Below are positions 16,373 to 24,912 of a stretch of DNA of 64,000 nt, piece after piece; within the stretch, counting starts at the first letter, position 1; each line of letters opens with the position of its first letter. Position numbers and translations under genes: made by a program. Source of the stretch: Hyphomicrobiales bacterium. GTDB taxonomy: Bacteria; Pseudomonadota; Alphaproteobacteria; Rhizobiales; Rhizobiaceae. The stretch lies in assembly GCA_900471815.1 (NCBI GenBank), contig UICE01000005.1, positions 147,405 through 211,404 on the forward strand, read 5' to 3'. The notes below the pieces were generated by a model. That model worked only from the letters and a program-made list of their open reading frames with translations, did not search any database and was not told where the DNA came from.

Positions 16373-17014
16373 ATGGCGTGGACACGTGATCAAATGGCCG
16401 AGCGGGCTGCAAAGGAACTTGAAGATGGTTTCTACGTCAATCTGGGAATTGGCATCCCCACTCTCGTTGCCAACTACATCCCAACCGGCATGAGTGTACA
16501 GCTCCAGAGTGAAAACGGAATGCTTGGTATGGGGCCATTTCCATATGAAGGCGAAGAGGATGCTGATCTCATCAATGCCGGCAAGCAGACAATCACGCAG
16601 TTGCCGACAACGAGCTATTTCAACGGTGCTGATAGCTTTGGAATGATCCGAGGCGGCCATATCGACCTTTCCATCCTGGGAGCCATGCAGGTTGCAAAAA
16701 ATGGTGATCTTGCCAACTGGATGGTGCCCGGCAAAATGGTCAAAGGCATGGGTGGCGCAATGGATCTGGTCGCAGGCGTCAAGAAGGTCGTTGTTGTGAT
16801 GGAGCATGAAGCAAAAGGGGAAGCCAAACTGCTCGAAGAATGCACGTTGCCACTAACGGGTCAGCGCGTGACAGACCTTGTTATCACCGATCTTGGCGTT
16901 TTCACTATCGAGAGACGTGGTGAGGCCAAAATGACCTTGATAGAAATCGCCCCCGGTGTGACCGTTGCAGAAATCAAAGCAAAAACCCAAGCCGCTTTTG
17001 ATGTGGCCGTTTGA
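16373..17014 (+). CDS. 3-oxoacid-type CoA-transferase subunit B
   Basis: A 213-residue beta subunit. The catalytic glutamate is Glu47 in [10 protein letters not shown], the conserved motif where the glutamyl-CoA thioester forms. [13 protein letters not shown] precedes it. [17 protein letters not shown]-like glycine-rich family segment (here [13 protein letters not shown]) is present. It starts one base after the stop of subunit A, ATG at 16373, giving the usual 1:1 pair. The longer frame from 16289 would overlap subunit A and is not used. It is followed by a strong hairpin at 17016-17045. Confidence 0.92.
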   Translation: MAWTRDQMAERAAKELEDGFYVNLGIGIPTLVANYIPTGMSVQLQSENGMLGMGPFPYEGEEDADLINAGKQTITQLPTTSYFNGADSFGMIRGGHIDLSILGAMQVAKNGDLANWMVPGKMVKGMGGAMDLVAGVKKVVVVMEHEAKGEAKLLEECTLPLTGQRVTDLVITDLGVFTIERRGEAKMTLIEIAPGVTVAEIKAKTQAAFDVAV

Positions 17015-17015
17015 A

Positions 17016-17045
17016 TTAAATGGCCCGGGAAACCGGGCTATTTAA
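17016..17045. terminator. Terminator-like hairpin after the CoA-transferase genes
   Basis: TTAAATGGCCCGG at 17016-17028 and CCGGGCTATTTAA at 17033-17045 pair over 13 bases (one G-U) with a GAAA tetraloop. The AT-rich outer stem gives a U-rich 3' side in both directions. It overlaps the last codons of the convergent small gene. Confidence 0.7.
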
Positions 17046-17217
17046 TCTTCTCGACTGTGCAGAGTGTTTCACCATGTTGCGGGCGCTCCAGACATTGAGC
17101 CTCATAGCGGAACGTTCCGTAGTAGACCTGAGCACAGCCTGAAGGCAGGCAAACCAATGTTACAAACCCCAAAACGAGACTCGTGAAATAAATCCAGCCA
17201 GAAGCCTTCTTTTTCAT
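17038..17217 (-). CDS. Small membrane-anchored or secreted protein, unknown
   Basis: A 59-residue protein starting MKKKASGWIYFTSLVLGFVT: a basic start and one long hydrophobic segment (about 8-28), then a short cysteine-containing tail with CAQVYYGTFRYEAQCLERP and a final CTVEKIK. LPSGC is near the lipobox pattern but proline at -3 makes lipidation doubtful. Three cysteines in the tail suggest an oxidising compartment. I chose the ATG at 17217 over 17247 because the hydrophobic segment then starts at the usual place. It is not recognised as a named family. Its stop lies inside the terminator hairpin of the CoA-transferase genes. Confidence 0.55.
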   Translation of the reverse strand: MKKKASGWIYFTSLVLGFVTLVCLPSGCAQVYYGTFRYEAQCLERPQHGETLCTVEKIK

Positions 17218-17476
17218 GATGGCATACCTATATATGTCGAGCTGCAAGTGACACAGCGGCGTTACAATCCACTGATATTCTTCAGAAATTGGTCAAGTCA
17301 ACGATCGGCATATTTGTCATTTTACCGAGATTTGGTGCTACTTTAAGGCAAGCGCTCCACATAGTTTTCGATCACGTTTTATGTGAACAGGCATAAAAGG
17401 GTTGATCCAAACCGACGGACGTATAAGTTCTGCCTTCCGATTTGTTAACCAAACCATTCACGTTAGGAGCAAAGCG
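17218..17476. other. Divergent intergenic region
   Basis: 259 bases between the divergent small membrane protein gene and the XRE gene. It is AT-rich near 17270-17345 and should hold both promoters. No dyad longer than six bases was found. Confidence 0.4.
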
Positions 17477-17743
17477 ATGAACAAAACCATCGATAACTAT
17501 TCATTGCCAGAATCGATTACAACAGCTTTAGCCAATGGTATTAATATTGTCAGGGCATTTCGCGAACAATTCGGATATTCAATTGAAGATCTGGCCGTGT
17601 CATGCGGTCTGACATCTCTCGAAATCGAGACTATTGAAAGCGGTCAAAATTCGGACCCGAGCAAGCTAGAACGTATTGCTCATGCACTCGGTTTGCCGAG
17701 CAATGCAATGATCATTGAGGATTCAAAGCGCCTTAGCGCCTGA
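17477..17743 (+). CDS. Small XRE-type helix-turn-helix protein
   Basis: An 88-residue DNA-binding protein. The helix-turn-helix covers about residues 22-78: INIVRAFREQFGYSIEDLAV, SCGLTSLEIETIESGQNSDP and LERIAHALGLP, the Cro/C1 pattern with the conserved ALGLP end. No second domain. GGAGC stands at 17466-17470 before the ATG at 17477. It has no clear target; neighbours are the divergent small membrane protein and the convergent hydrolase. Small single-domain XRE proteins may be antitoxins, but no toxin candidate is adjacent. Confidence 0.82.
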   Translation: MNKTIDNYSLPESITTALANGINIVRAFREQFGYSIEDLAVSCGLTSLEIETIESGQNSDPSKLERIAHALGLPSNAMIIEDSKRLSA

Positions 17744-17766
17744 CACTTCGATAACAACAAATCGGT

Positions 17767-17809
17767 AAAAAGGCTGCCAGGGTGATATCCCAATCCTGGC
17801 AGCCTTTTT
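17767..17809. terminator. Bidirectional terminator
   Basis: AAAAAGGCTGCCAGG at 17767-17781 pairs perfectly with 17795-17809 over 15 bases, with a 13-base loop. A and T runs at the two ends give a U tract in both directions. It serves the XRE gene and the convergent hydrolase, whose stop begins at 17811. Confidence 0.9.
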
Positions 17810-17810
17810 G

Positions 17811-18638
17811 CTACAGTCCCAGCAATGTACGCGTCAGCGGATGATCCGCCTTCGTCAGGCCTTCGATAATATTGGCGTGGTGCTTCGTCGGCTCTTCAAC
17901 AGCCGTAATACTGCAATCAAAGCCAGCCCATATATTGGCAAGCAATGCATTCTGCCGGATAAACTCCGGACGCTCATCGGCACCAACCCATGCAGTAAGG
18001 TCGATCCCTTCTTGCGGTTCGAGTAAAGCCGGGCTCTCCAACCGCGCTTCTATGGCATCGAGATGAAGCGTCTCGTTCATTTTTGTTTTCATTAAAGGTC
18101 GAAGGTCCGTGATAGCAGATATCGGAACGGTCTTGCGAATGCGCTGACGGATCGTTTGCGACAATGGCGATGTGACTGTAACCATGCGTGCCACGAGATG
18201 GCCACCTGCTGAATGCCCGGTCAAATGAATCGGACCTGCAACTTCTCCTGCGGCTTTGGTGATAGCAAGACCAATTTGAACCGTAATATCGCTGATGCGA
18301 ATTTGCGGGCAGAGCACATATGATGGAACGGCAACAGCAAATCCATGAGCATGCGCGCCCCTGGCCAAATGTGACCACACGCTTTTGTCGAAATCTTCTT
18401 TCCAATAGCCCCCATGGACAAATATCATAAGGCCCTTTAGATCGCCCCAAGGCATGAAAAGGTCGAGCCGGTTTCGCGTATCTGGGCCATAGGCGATATC
18501 TGCCTTCAGCAGACCTCTATCATCCATTTCCGACCGGAACTGGGCTGCCTCTGTACGCCATTTTTGCGGATAACTGGCTCCGTCCGGAATATAGGCGAAG
18601 TTGGAATAGGCATCATCCCAATCGATAGCATTCGTCAT
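17811..18638 (-). CDS. Alpha/beta hydrolase, probable arylformamidase (kynurenine formamidase)
   Basis: A 275-residue alpha/beta hydrolase. The oxyanion motif HGGYW (75-79) and nucleophile Ser143 in GHSAGG are both present, with probable acid Asp221 (VGADERP) and base His253/254 (TKHHANI). HGGYW is characteristic of the eukaryote-type arylformamidases (AFMID/BNA7), not of bacterial KynB, which is a metal enzyme of a different fold. Kynureninase and tryptophan dioxygenase lie a few kilobases away, so hydrolysis of N-formylkynurenine to kynurenine is the likely job; this is inference from motif plus neighbourhood. It is the last gene of the minus-strand set with the ABC importer; 19 bases separate it from the permease stop. 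Confidence 0.8.
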   Translation of the reverse strand: MTNAIDWDDAYSNFAYIPDGASYPQKWRTEAAQFRSEMDDRGLLKADIAYGPDTRNRLDLFMPWGDLKGLMIFVHGGYWKEDFDKSVWSHLARGAHAHGFAVAVPSYVLCPQIRISDITVQIGLAITKAAGEVAGPIHLTGHSAGGHLVARMVTVTSPLSQTIRQRIRKTVPISAITDLRPLMKTKMNETLHLDAIEARLESPALLEPQEGIDLTAWVGADERPEFIRQNALLANIWAGFDCSITAVEEPTKHHANIIEGLTKADHPLTRTLLGL

Positions 18639-18657
18639 GATTATCTCCCGATTGTGA

Positions 18658-19572
18658 TTATTCCCTTATTTTCTCACGAATCTGGTTTCCTCCGCCGGAC
18701 TTGCGCAGATTCGGCAGAGCCAGCATCAGGAGCACAAAGGCACCAGTGGCAAATTTAAGGTCTGCTGGAGCAAGTCCCAGCGTCAAGCAGAATGAGATCA
18801 ACTGGTAATAAACCAACGACCCGACAATGGGGGCAAGGATTTGCCGCAAGATCGTCTGACGACCGGTAATCGCTTCACCGATAATAAGAGCAGCAAGTCC
18901 ATTGATAAGAATGCCAAAACCCATATTGACGTCGGCAAACCCTTGAGTTTGAACCATGATGCTTCCACCTGTGGCAGAAAGCGCACTGGCGACACCAACC
19001 CCAATGATCGTCGCAGTGCTGACATTGATGCCTTGCGCTTCAGCCATATCTGGGCTCGCCCCGACCGCACGCATTGATGTGCCTTTCTCCGACATGAAGA
19101 AGTACAACATCGCGGCAATAACAAGCGCGACCAGTACCCCTACGATCGCAATTTTTACCCATGCGAAATTGGCAGCCGGTCCGGCCAATAAAGTAAAGGT
19201 CGTGTCATAGGTAAAAAGCGGAATATTTGTCCGGCCCATAATACGCAAATTGATGCTGTAGAGCATCGTCATCACCAATATACCGGCTAGGAGCGTGTTG
19301 ATCTTGAACCGGAGGTGGATAAACGCCGTTGTGCAACCCGCCGCAAATCCGCAAAGCAGAGCAATAAAAACGGCGAGAAAAGGATTTACCCCGGCCGCTA
19401 TCAGGGTTCCGCAAACACACCCGCCGAGCGGAAACGCACCTTCAGATGTCAGATCCGGGAAATTCAGGATGCGGAATGGCAACATAACGCCAAGAACAAC
19501 AAAGGAAACAATGAGGCTTTGCGCAATTGTGACCGGGATGAGCCCGTAGAAACTGTTAAAAACATCCAGCAT
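18658..19572 (-). CDS. ABC permease of a TrpX-type amino-acid importer
   Basis: A 304-residue membrane protein of the BPD_transp_2 (branched-chain/ribose permease) fold with about eight hydrophobic segments. Family stretches: VLGVMLPFRILNFPDLTSEG, near the start, and GFADVNMGFGILINGLAALI with IGEAITG. I use ATG 19572 (MLDVFNSFYGLIPVTIAQS); the extension to 19623 overlaps the ATPase gene. It belongs to the importer family with DUF534-type binding proteins (TrpXYZ-like), predicted for tryptophan or related compounds in other genomes. The location inside a kynurenine-pathway locus supports tryptophan or kynurenine uptake. Confidence 0.85.
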   Translation of the reverse strand: MLDVFNSFYGLIPVTIAQSLIVSFVVLGVMLPFRILNFPDLTSEGAFPLGGCVCGTLIAAGVNPFLAVFIALLCGFAAGCTTAFIHLRFKINTLLAGILVMTMLYSINLRIMGRTNIPLFTYDTTFTLLAGPAANFAWVKIAIVGVLVALVIAAMLYFFMSEKGTSMRAVGASPDMAEAQGINVSTATIIGVGVASALSATGGSIMVQTQGFADVNMGFGILINGLAALIIGEAITGRQTILRQILAPIVGSLVYYQLISFCLTLGLAPADLKFATGAFVLLMLALPNLRKSGGGNQIREKIRE

Positions 19573-19573
19573 C

Positions 19574-20365
19574 TTAGGCCCCCTGCAACGCGATTGCGTC
19601 AGACTTTGTATGGAACCGGTCAATAAGGTCCATCACTGTGATGCCGCGCTTCTCTTCGGGCCCAATATCTACAAGAACCTTGCCAGCATCCATCATGATA
19701 ATCCGGTTACCGTAATTGATGGCATGTTCCATATTATGCGTGACCATCATTGTCGTGAGCTTGAGCTCATCGACGGCGCGCACTGTCGTGTCCATGACAA
19801 GTTTGGCAGTGCGGGGATCAAGGGCAGCAGTGTGTTCATCCAGGAGCAGCAGTTTTGGATGGGTTGAAACGGCCATGACCAGCGAAAGTGACTGACGCTG
19901 CCCACCGGATAGCAGCCCGACTTGCATATCGAGGCGGTTTTCCAATCCAAGATTGAGTTCAGCCAATTGCTTGCTATATCGAGCGCGGCGGGATGTTGTC
20001 AGCCCATAGGCAAAGCTGCGCTGTTTTCCCCGCAGTTCGGCAAGGAGCATGTTTTCGCCGATTGTCATGGTCGGAGCAGTGCCTATCATCGGATCTTGAA
20101 AGACTCTGGCAATGAACTGGGCACGGCGATGGGCGCTTAGCTTTGTGACGTCTTGACCGTCAATGAATATTTTGCCGGAATCCAGCGGCAGTTTACCGGA
20201 AACAGCGTTGAGAAAGCTCGACTTTCCAGCACCATTACTACCGATCACGATGCAAAAATCACCGGATTTAAGTGTTACATCCAATCCATCGAGAGCACGT
20301 CGTTCATCCTGCGTGCCGCGATAGAAGATTTTGGTGCCGCCCTTGACGGAGAGCATGTCGGTCAT
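19574..20365 (-). CDS. ABC ATPase of a TrpX-type amino-acid importer
   Basis: A 263-residue ATPase with Walker A GSNGAGKSS, signature LLSGGQRQSLSLVMA and Walker B LLLLDEHTAALDP. The usual proline after DE is replaced by His (DEHTAALDP), as often in this importer group. Switch histidine in VTHNMEHAI. It begins 86 bases after the binding-protein gene, across a hairpin, and its end is one base before the permease ATG. It supplies energy for the adjacent permease. Confidence 0.9.
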   Translation of the reverse strand: MTDMLSVKGGTKIFYRGTQDERRALDGLDVTLKSGDFCIVIGSNGAGKSSFLNAVSGKLPLDSGKIFIDGQDVTKLSAHRRAQFIARVFQDPMIGTAPTMTIGENMLLAELRGKQRSFAYGLTTSRRARYSKQLAELNLGLENRLDMQVGLLSGGQRQSLSLVMAVSTHPKLLLLDEHTAALDPRTAKLVMDTTVRAVDELKLTTMMVTHNMEHAINYGNRIIMMDAGKVLVDIGPEEKRGITVMDLIDRFHTKSDAIALQGA

Positions 20366-20397
20366 GTGAGCCCCTTAAGCTGAGCCGCTATAATATG

Positions 20398-20426
20398 ATA
20401 GTTCCCGCGCTACAGGCGGGAACTAT
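20398..20426 (-). promoter_or_regulatory. Intercistronic hairpin after the TrpX-type binding protein gene
   Basis: ATAGTTCCCGC at 20398-20408 pairs perfectly with 20416-20426 over 11 bases around a seven-base loop. It lies between the binding-protein stop (20452) and the ATPase start (20365) and has no proper T run on the minus strand, so partial attenuation or mRNA protection is more likely than full termination. Confidence 0.6.
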
Positions 20427-20451
20427 ATGCTTATGGCTTGTAAGAGAAGGC

Positions 20452-21426
20452 TTATTTGACGAAACAACCGCAATCTTTGAGGCTATCCGGCACTTTTTGT
20501 CCGGTTTTTGCCAGAACGGCTTCATTTATTGCTGCAGCATGGTCTTCATAAGCCGGCTTGATGGGCGCCAGGCTTTCCGTCGATTTTCCGGCCAGAATTT
20601 CAGAGGCAAGTTTTGCCGCGTTTTGACCGACTTTGGTGTAGGAAACTTCGAAAGCCGCCGCAACAAGCCCATCGCGCACCGCTTGCGCAGAGGCATTGAC
20701 AACGGGAATGTTGATGCTCAAGGCGGCCGCCGCAACAGCCGGAACGGCTGGTTGTACAAGATTGGAGCCCGGCACATAAATCACGTCAGCTTTCCCTGCC
20801 AGTGAACCGACACGAATTGGAATGTCGTTCGTGTTGTCGAGGCCGACTTCAACGAGTTCCAGACCCTGCGCCTTGGTGACTTCCTGCATTAATTTGAGTA
20901 CAGCAACGTCATTGTCTTCGCCGGGATTGTAAAGATATGCGATGCGCTTTGCATCTGGCAGCAGCTTCTTGATGAAGGTAATTACGGAGGCAACATCCTG
21001 CAGATCGGAGGCTCCGGTCATCGCCTTATCGCCAGCCTCCCAGGATGGTGTCAGCTTGGCTGCAACCGGGTCCGTAACGGCAGCAAAAACAACTGGCGTA
21101 TTGGTATTTCCGACGATCTGCCGCGCGCCTTGTGCAACGGGTGTCGTGACAGCCAAAATAAGCTTCGGACTGTTGGAGGCCAGCTTGGTTACCATTTGCG
21201 GGATCAGCGTGGCATCAAAGTTAACCTGGAGCTCATCATAGACGGCATCAGTAACACCGAGCTTGGTCATCTCTGCCTTGAAAGCAGTAACCGTCTCATC
21301 CAACTGGGGATGTTTGCCAAACTGCGCAATGCCAATGCGGGTTTCTGCGGCCGCGGCACTCAAACCCAAAGCAAGTCCGAGCGCCGTACCTATTGTTAGA
21401 CGGGCCAATTTATTTGCCAAAACCAT
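20452..21426 (-). CDS. ABC substrate-binding protein, DUF534/TrpX type
   Basis: A 324-residue periplasmic protein of the ABC_sub_bind (DUF534) family. Signal peptide MVLANKLARLTIGTALGLAL through SAAAAE, cleavage after residue 27. The mature part shows TRIGIAQFGKHPQLDETVTA and the family stretches AVTTPVAQGARQIVG and VYVPGSNLVQ-like VIYVPGSNLVQPA. I start at 21426, where AAGGGAG precedes; the extension to 21615 would overlap the divergent regulator gene. Relatives are called TrpX where they sit with tryptophan genes. It diverges from the FCD-GntR regulator. Confidence 0.88.
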   Translation of the reverse strand: MVLANKLARLTIGTALGLALGLSAAAAETRIGIAQFGKHPQLDETVTAFKAEMTKLGVTDAVYDELQVNFDATLIPQMVTKLASNSPKLILAVTTPVAQGARQIVGNTNTPVVFAAVTDPVAAKLTPSWEAGDKAMTGASDLQDVASVITFIKKLLPDAKRIAYLYNPGEDNDVAVLKLMQEVTKAQGLELVEVGLDNTNDIPIRVGSLAGKADVIYVPGSNLVQPAVPAVAAAALSINIPVVNASAQAVRDGLVAAAFEVSYTKVGQNAAKLASEILAGKSTESLAPIKPAYEDHAAAINEAVLAKTGQKVPDSLKDCGCFVK

Positions 21427-21464
21427 CCGATTCTCCCTTTTTATATGTTCCGCTCTGTAAAGCT

Positions 21465-21534
21465 TGAAAATAGTATAACAAACGTGAAATGATATACAAT
21501 ATGGAATTAAGCACCAACGTGACAAAGGGACCAA
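21465..21534. promoter_or_regulatory. Divergent promoter region of the kynurenine locus
   Basis: An AT-rich stretch between the divergent importer and regulator genes. It holds GTATA and TATAC half sites about 24 bases apart (near 21473 and 21494), which could be a GntR-type operator, but the dyad is imperfect. Promoter hexamers are not clear. Confidence 0.35.
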
Positions 21535-22272
21535 ATGGCCGATAGCGTCAAATCTGATGGCCTCTATACCGTGCTTCGATCCCGCATCCTCAATGGAGAG
21601 TTGCGGCCTGGACAATCATTGCGGTTGCGAACGATGGCGCACGAGCTTGGCACCAGCGCTACTCCCATGCGTGAAGCACTCAATCGCCTTCATGCTGAAA
21701 ACTTCGTCACGACCGAAGCCAACAAAGGTTTTCGTGTGGCCACCATGACGCTCGAAGAACTTGAAGATCTTGAGACCGCCCGGTCCGTGATTGAAACTGA
21801 ATTGCTTGCGCGTTCCATCGACGAAGGTGACCGCAACTGGGAGGCTAATTTGGTCAGCGCGCATTACCGCCTTGCCACTTGCATCACACCCAATTCTTTT
21901 TCACAATCAGAGGCAATAGATGCATGGGATATCGCTCATGCCGAATTCCATCTGGCGCTGATAGCGGGAACATCCTCAAAATGGCTGATGAGCTTTGCCC
22001 AGCAGACCACGGCGCAGCTTCAGCGATATAGGCGACATATAATCCTGCGCATAGATCACCTGAACCGTGCTGCGGAAGGAGCAACCGGGAATGCTGTCTT
22101 ATCCCGTGAAGCGCTTGGCATCGAAGCGCATACAGCCCTGCTCGAAGCAGCACTCGCACGAGACAAATTGAAGGCCGAAGCCTTGCTGATTGATCACGTC
22201 CGCCTCGCCAAAGAGGCATTTTTGAAACTGGCCCGCGCTGGTGGCATACCTTCTGTCGACACAGCGGCCTGA
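21535..22272 (+). CDS. GntR-family regulator with FCD domain
   Basis: A 245-residue FadR-subfamily regulator. The N-terminal winged helix (about 6-70) includes LYTVLRSRILNGELRPGQSL, then MAHELGTSATPMREALNRLH. The C-terminal all-helical FCD ligand domain (about 85-225) carries DIAHAEFHLALIAGTSSKWL, with the metal-type D..H pattern. It lies between the divergent importer and kynureninase; the next gene begins eight bases after its stop. It is the obvious local regulator of tryptophan/kynurenine use; the effector could be kynurenine, tryptophan or anthranilate. Confidence 0.9.
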   Translation: MADSVKSDGLYTVLRSRILNGELRPGQSLRLRTMAHELGTSATPMREALNRLHAENFVTTEANKGFRVATMTLEELEDLETARSVIETELLARSIDEGDRNWEANLVSAHYRLATCITPNSFSQSEAIDAWDIAHAEFHLALIAGTSSKWLMSFAQQTTAQLQRYRRHIILRIDHLNRAAEGATGNAVLSREALGIEAHTALLEAALARDKLKAEALLIDHVRLAKEAFLKLARAGGIPSVDTAA

Positions 22273-22279
22273 TGGAACA

Positions 22280-23524
22280 ATGAAACCCATGACGAGCACC
22301 AAAGCCATTTTAGCCGACCAATCTGATCCGCTAAGGTCCTTTCGCGACAGATTCGAGCTGCCCGATAATGTAATTTACCTTGATGGTAATTCATTGGGCG
22401 CGCTGCCGAAAACCGTTAGGCAGCGGGTTGCAAAAACCATAAGTGAAGAGTGGGGCGAACAACTCATTCGAAGCTGGAACACTGCCGACTGGGTCCATCT
22501 GCCTCAACGCGTGGGAAATAAAATTGCCGGCTTGATCGGCGCGCCTGCAGGAACCGTCGTTGCCGCCGACAGCACATCGATCAACCTTTTCAAGGTGCTG
22601 TCAGCCGCTCTCGGGCTCAATGCCGGACGCAGCAAGATTGTTTCGGAAAGAGAAAACTTTCCAACAGATCTTTACATAGCAGAAGGCGTGGCAAAGCAGA
22701 TAGGAAAAGGCCACAGGCTTGTGCTGGTTGACAAACCGGCCGACATTGCTGACGCGCTTGACGATGATGTAGCCGTTCTCATGCTTACCCATGTCAATTA
22801 TCGTACCGGCTACCGTCACGATATGGCGGCAATAACGCAGGCCGCCCACGACAAAGGTGTCCTTGTTGTGTGGGATCTGGCTCACTCAGCGGGCGCAATG
22901 CCCGTGGATCTGACCAGCGCAAATGCCGATTTCGCTATAGGTTGCGGCTATAAATATTTGAATGGGGGCCCCGGCGCTCCGGCTTTTCTATATGTCAATC
23001 CGGCTCATCAGGGAGAATTCAATCAGCCACTATCGGGTTGGTTTGGCCATCGTGCGCCTTTTAACTTCGAAACTGCTTATGCTCCGTCCAGAAACATCGA
23101 ACAATATCTCTGCGGTACCCCGCAAGTTCTGGGCATGATCGCTCTGGATGAAGCACTGTCAGTTTGGAATGATGTCGACATGGAAGCTTTGCGGATGAAG
23201 TCGACGGCGCTGTGCGACAGCTTCATCGAAGGCGTTGAAGACTTTGCAGCGGAATATCACCTAAAGCTGGTCACGCCGAGAGACGCCGATAAGCGGGGGA
23301 GCCAGGTTTCTTATTCATGCGAAAATGGCTACGCCATCATGCAGGCGCTGATCGCCCGGGGTGTGATTGGCGATTTCCGGGCACCCGACATTATCCGCTT
23401 TGGATTTACGCCTCTTTATCTGAGTTTTGCTGATGTCGAAAACGCCGTTTCTATACTCAAGGAAGTCCTGGTAACACGCAGCTGGGATGCACACGAATAT
23501 CGTGTACTCGGGGCGGTCACATGA
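22280..23524 (+). CDS. kynU: Kynureninase
   Basis: A 414-residue PLP-dependent hydrolase of the aminotransferase-V fold that splits L-kynurenine into anthranilate and alanine. Lys225 in [12 protein letters not shown] is the PLP lysine and Asp199 in [11 protein letters not shown] binds the pyridine nitrogen. The start [20 protein letters not shown] and NSLGALP are typical of the family, as is WFGH followed by FNFETAY. Length matches the usual 410-420. I chose ATG 22280, eight bases after the regulator stop; ATG 22289 is also possible. The stop overlaps kynA (ATGA). Confidence 0.96.
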   Translation: MKPMTSTKAILADQSDPLRSFRDRFELPDNVIYLDGNSLGALPKTVRQRVAKTISEEWGEQLIRSWNTADWVHLPQRVGNKIAGLIGAPAGTVVAADSTSINLFKVLSAALGLNAGRSKIVSERENFPTDLYIAEGVAKQIGKGHRLVLVDKPADIADALDDDVAVLMLTHVNYRTGYRHDMAAITQAAHDKGVLVVWDLAHSAGAMPVDLTSANADFAIGCGYKYLNGGPGAPAFLYVNPAHQGEFNQPLSGWFGHRAPFNFETAYAPSRNIEQYLCGTPQVLGMIALDEALSVWNDVDMEALRMKSTALCDSFIEGVEDFAAEYHLKLVTPRDADKRGSQVSYSCENGYAIMQALIARGVIGDFRAPDIIRFGFTPLYLSFADVENAVSILKEVLVTRSWDAHEYRVLGAVT

Positions 23525-24360
23525 CGCGCACACCTTACGATCCCTCCGGCGAGGGCGCACAGATGTCCTTCGACGGACGGATGTCTTACGGCGATTATCT
23601 GCGGCTGGATACAATTTTGACTGCGCAAGCCCCGCTTTCCGATGCGCATGACGAAATGCTTTTCATCGTGCAACATCAAGCTTCCGAAATCTGGATGCGG
23701 CTGGTCATTCACGAATTGACATCCGTGTGCGATCACATTGCCAAAGATGATCTTGCACCCTCGTTCAAAATGCTTGCTCGGGTTTCGCGCATTCTTGACC
23801 AGTTGAATTCCGCATGGGACGTGCTGAGAACCATGACGCCCAGCGAGTATACGACATTTCGCAAGGCGCTCGGCATGTCTTCCGGCTTTCAGTCATTTCA
23901 GTATCGTGCAATTGAATTTTTGGCGGGCAATAAGAACGCGGCGATGATGCGCCCGCATGCGCATAAAGCCGATATTCACGCATGGCTTGAACGGATTTTG
24001 CAGGCACCAAGCATTTATGACCAGTCGATCCGTCTTTTAGCCCGGCAAGGGTTTCCCATTGATCAGTCTATTTTGACACGCGATTGCTCGCAGGCCTATG
24101 AGGCCAATGAAAGCGTCCGTGCCGCCTGGCTGGTTGTCTATAGCAATCCGGAAGCACATTGGTCGCTTTATGAGCTTGCCGAAAAACTGGTGGATTTTGA
24201 GGATTATTTCAGGCGCTGGCGGTTTAACCACGTCACGACTGTCGAGCGCATTATCGGCTTTAAAACCGGGACAGGCGGGACTTCAGGTGTCAACTACTTG
24301 AGAAAAATGCTCGACGTCGTTTTGTTCCCGGAGCTTTGGGCTGTTCGAACCGATCTATGA
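23521..24360 (+). CDS. kynA: Tryptophan 2,3-dioxygenase
   Basis: A 279-residue heme dioxygenase that opens the indole ring of L-tryptophan to N-formylkynurenine. The N terminus [20 protein letters not shown] and the segment [20 protein letters not shown] carry the substrate-pocket residues and the distal histidine in [19 protein letters not shown] is the strongest family motif. The end [16 protein letters not shown] (here [16 protein letters not shown]) with the proximal heme histidine in [12 protein letters not shown] is intact. Translationally coupled to kynU. It converges directly with the unknown gene at 24361. Together with the formamidase and kynureninase it completes tryptophan to anthranilate; no anthranilate dioxygenase is in the window. 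Confidence 0.97.
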   Translation: MTRTPYDPSGEGAQMSFDGRMSYGDYLRLDTILTAQAPLSDAHDEMLFIVQHQASEIWMRLVIHELTSVCDHIAKDDLAPSFKMLARVSRILDQLNSAWDVLRTMTPSEYTTFRKALGMSSGFQSFQYRAIEFLAGNKNAAMMRPHAHKADIHAWLERILQAPSIYDQSIRLLARQGFPIDQSILTRDCSQAYEANESVRAAWLVVYSNPEAHWSLYELAEKLVDFEDYFRRWRFNHVTTVERIIGFKTGTGGTSGVNYLRKMLDVVLFPELWAVRTDL

Positions 24361-24735
24361 TCACGCGGCATATTTATCTATGGCAACACAGTCCATCGCA
24401 GATTTGGCGTGAATATGATTGCTATGGGTAAAGCCATGTTTTGCAATCGCTGCAAGATCGTCATCCGGTTTAATCGGGCGGGACCACCAATTGTCGTTAA
24501 GCGTCCAACCATGGGCTGTTGCGCTTTCGACTTCGGAGCTATCGGGACGAAGTGTGCAGGATTCGTGGATGATTCTAGCCTGGGGTGAACGTTTACTCAT
24601 AAGCTGCCGTCCTTGCGCCAGCGCACTTGCTTCATCGTCTGCAATCACCAGCTGGTGAAACAGATGGCGCGACTGCTTATACTTCGTCAGATAGGCAAAC
24701 TTTATTTGATAGGCTGGCACGGAGCACTCCTGCAT
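24361..24735 (-). CDS. Conserved-looking small protein, unknown
   Basis: A 124-residue protein, not recognised. It has no signal peptide or membrane segment. It is rich in histidine (SRHLFHQL, HSNHIHAK) and mixed alpha/beta in look: a strand-like IKFAYLTKYK, a helix DDEASALAQGRQLMSK, and RARIIHESC-like ARIIHESCTLRP. I take the ATG at 24735; the extension to 24813 has a poor start. The stop abuts the kynA stop without spacer. A promoter is expected in 24736-24912, shared region with the next gene on the same strand. It may be spurious, but frame length and codon pattern favour a gene. Confidence 0.5.
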   Translation of the reverse strand: MQECSVPAYQIKFAYLTKYKQSRHLFHQLVIADDEASALAQGRQLMSKRSPQARIIHESCTLRPDSSEVESATAHGWTLNDNWWSRPIKPDDDLAAIAKHGFTHSNHIHAKSAMDCVAIDKYAA

Positions 24736-24912
24736 CAAAGACTCAGTCGTTAACCAATTATTAATATTGGTACTTGACAGGCTTTTTGCAAGGCTAGAAC
24801 CAGCTTTATACACACGGAACGCAAGTTAGGCAGAAGCGTGAGCCTCTGTCTAACTTGCTGTTAAATATTCACAATTTTCGTTCGTTACGACAACGAAATA
24901 TAGTTTGATCAA

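Noticed and set aside
17477-17743. Antitoxin of a toxin-antitoxin pair
   Set aside because: A single XRE domain is present but no toxin-like gene is next to it on the same strand.
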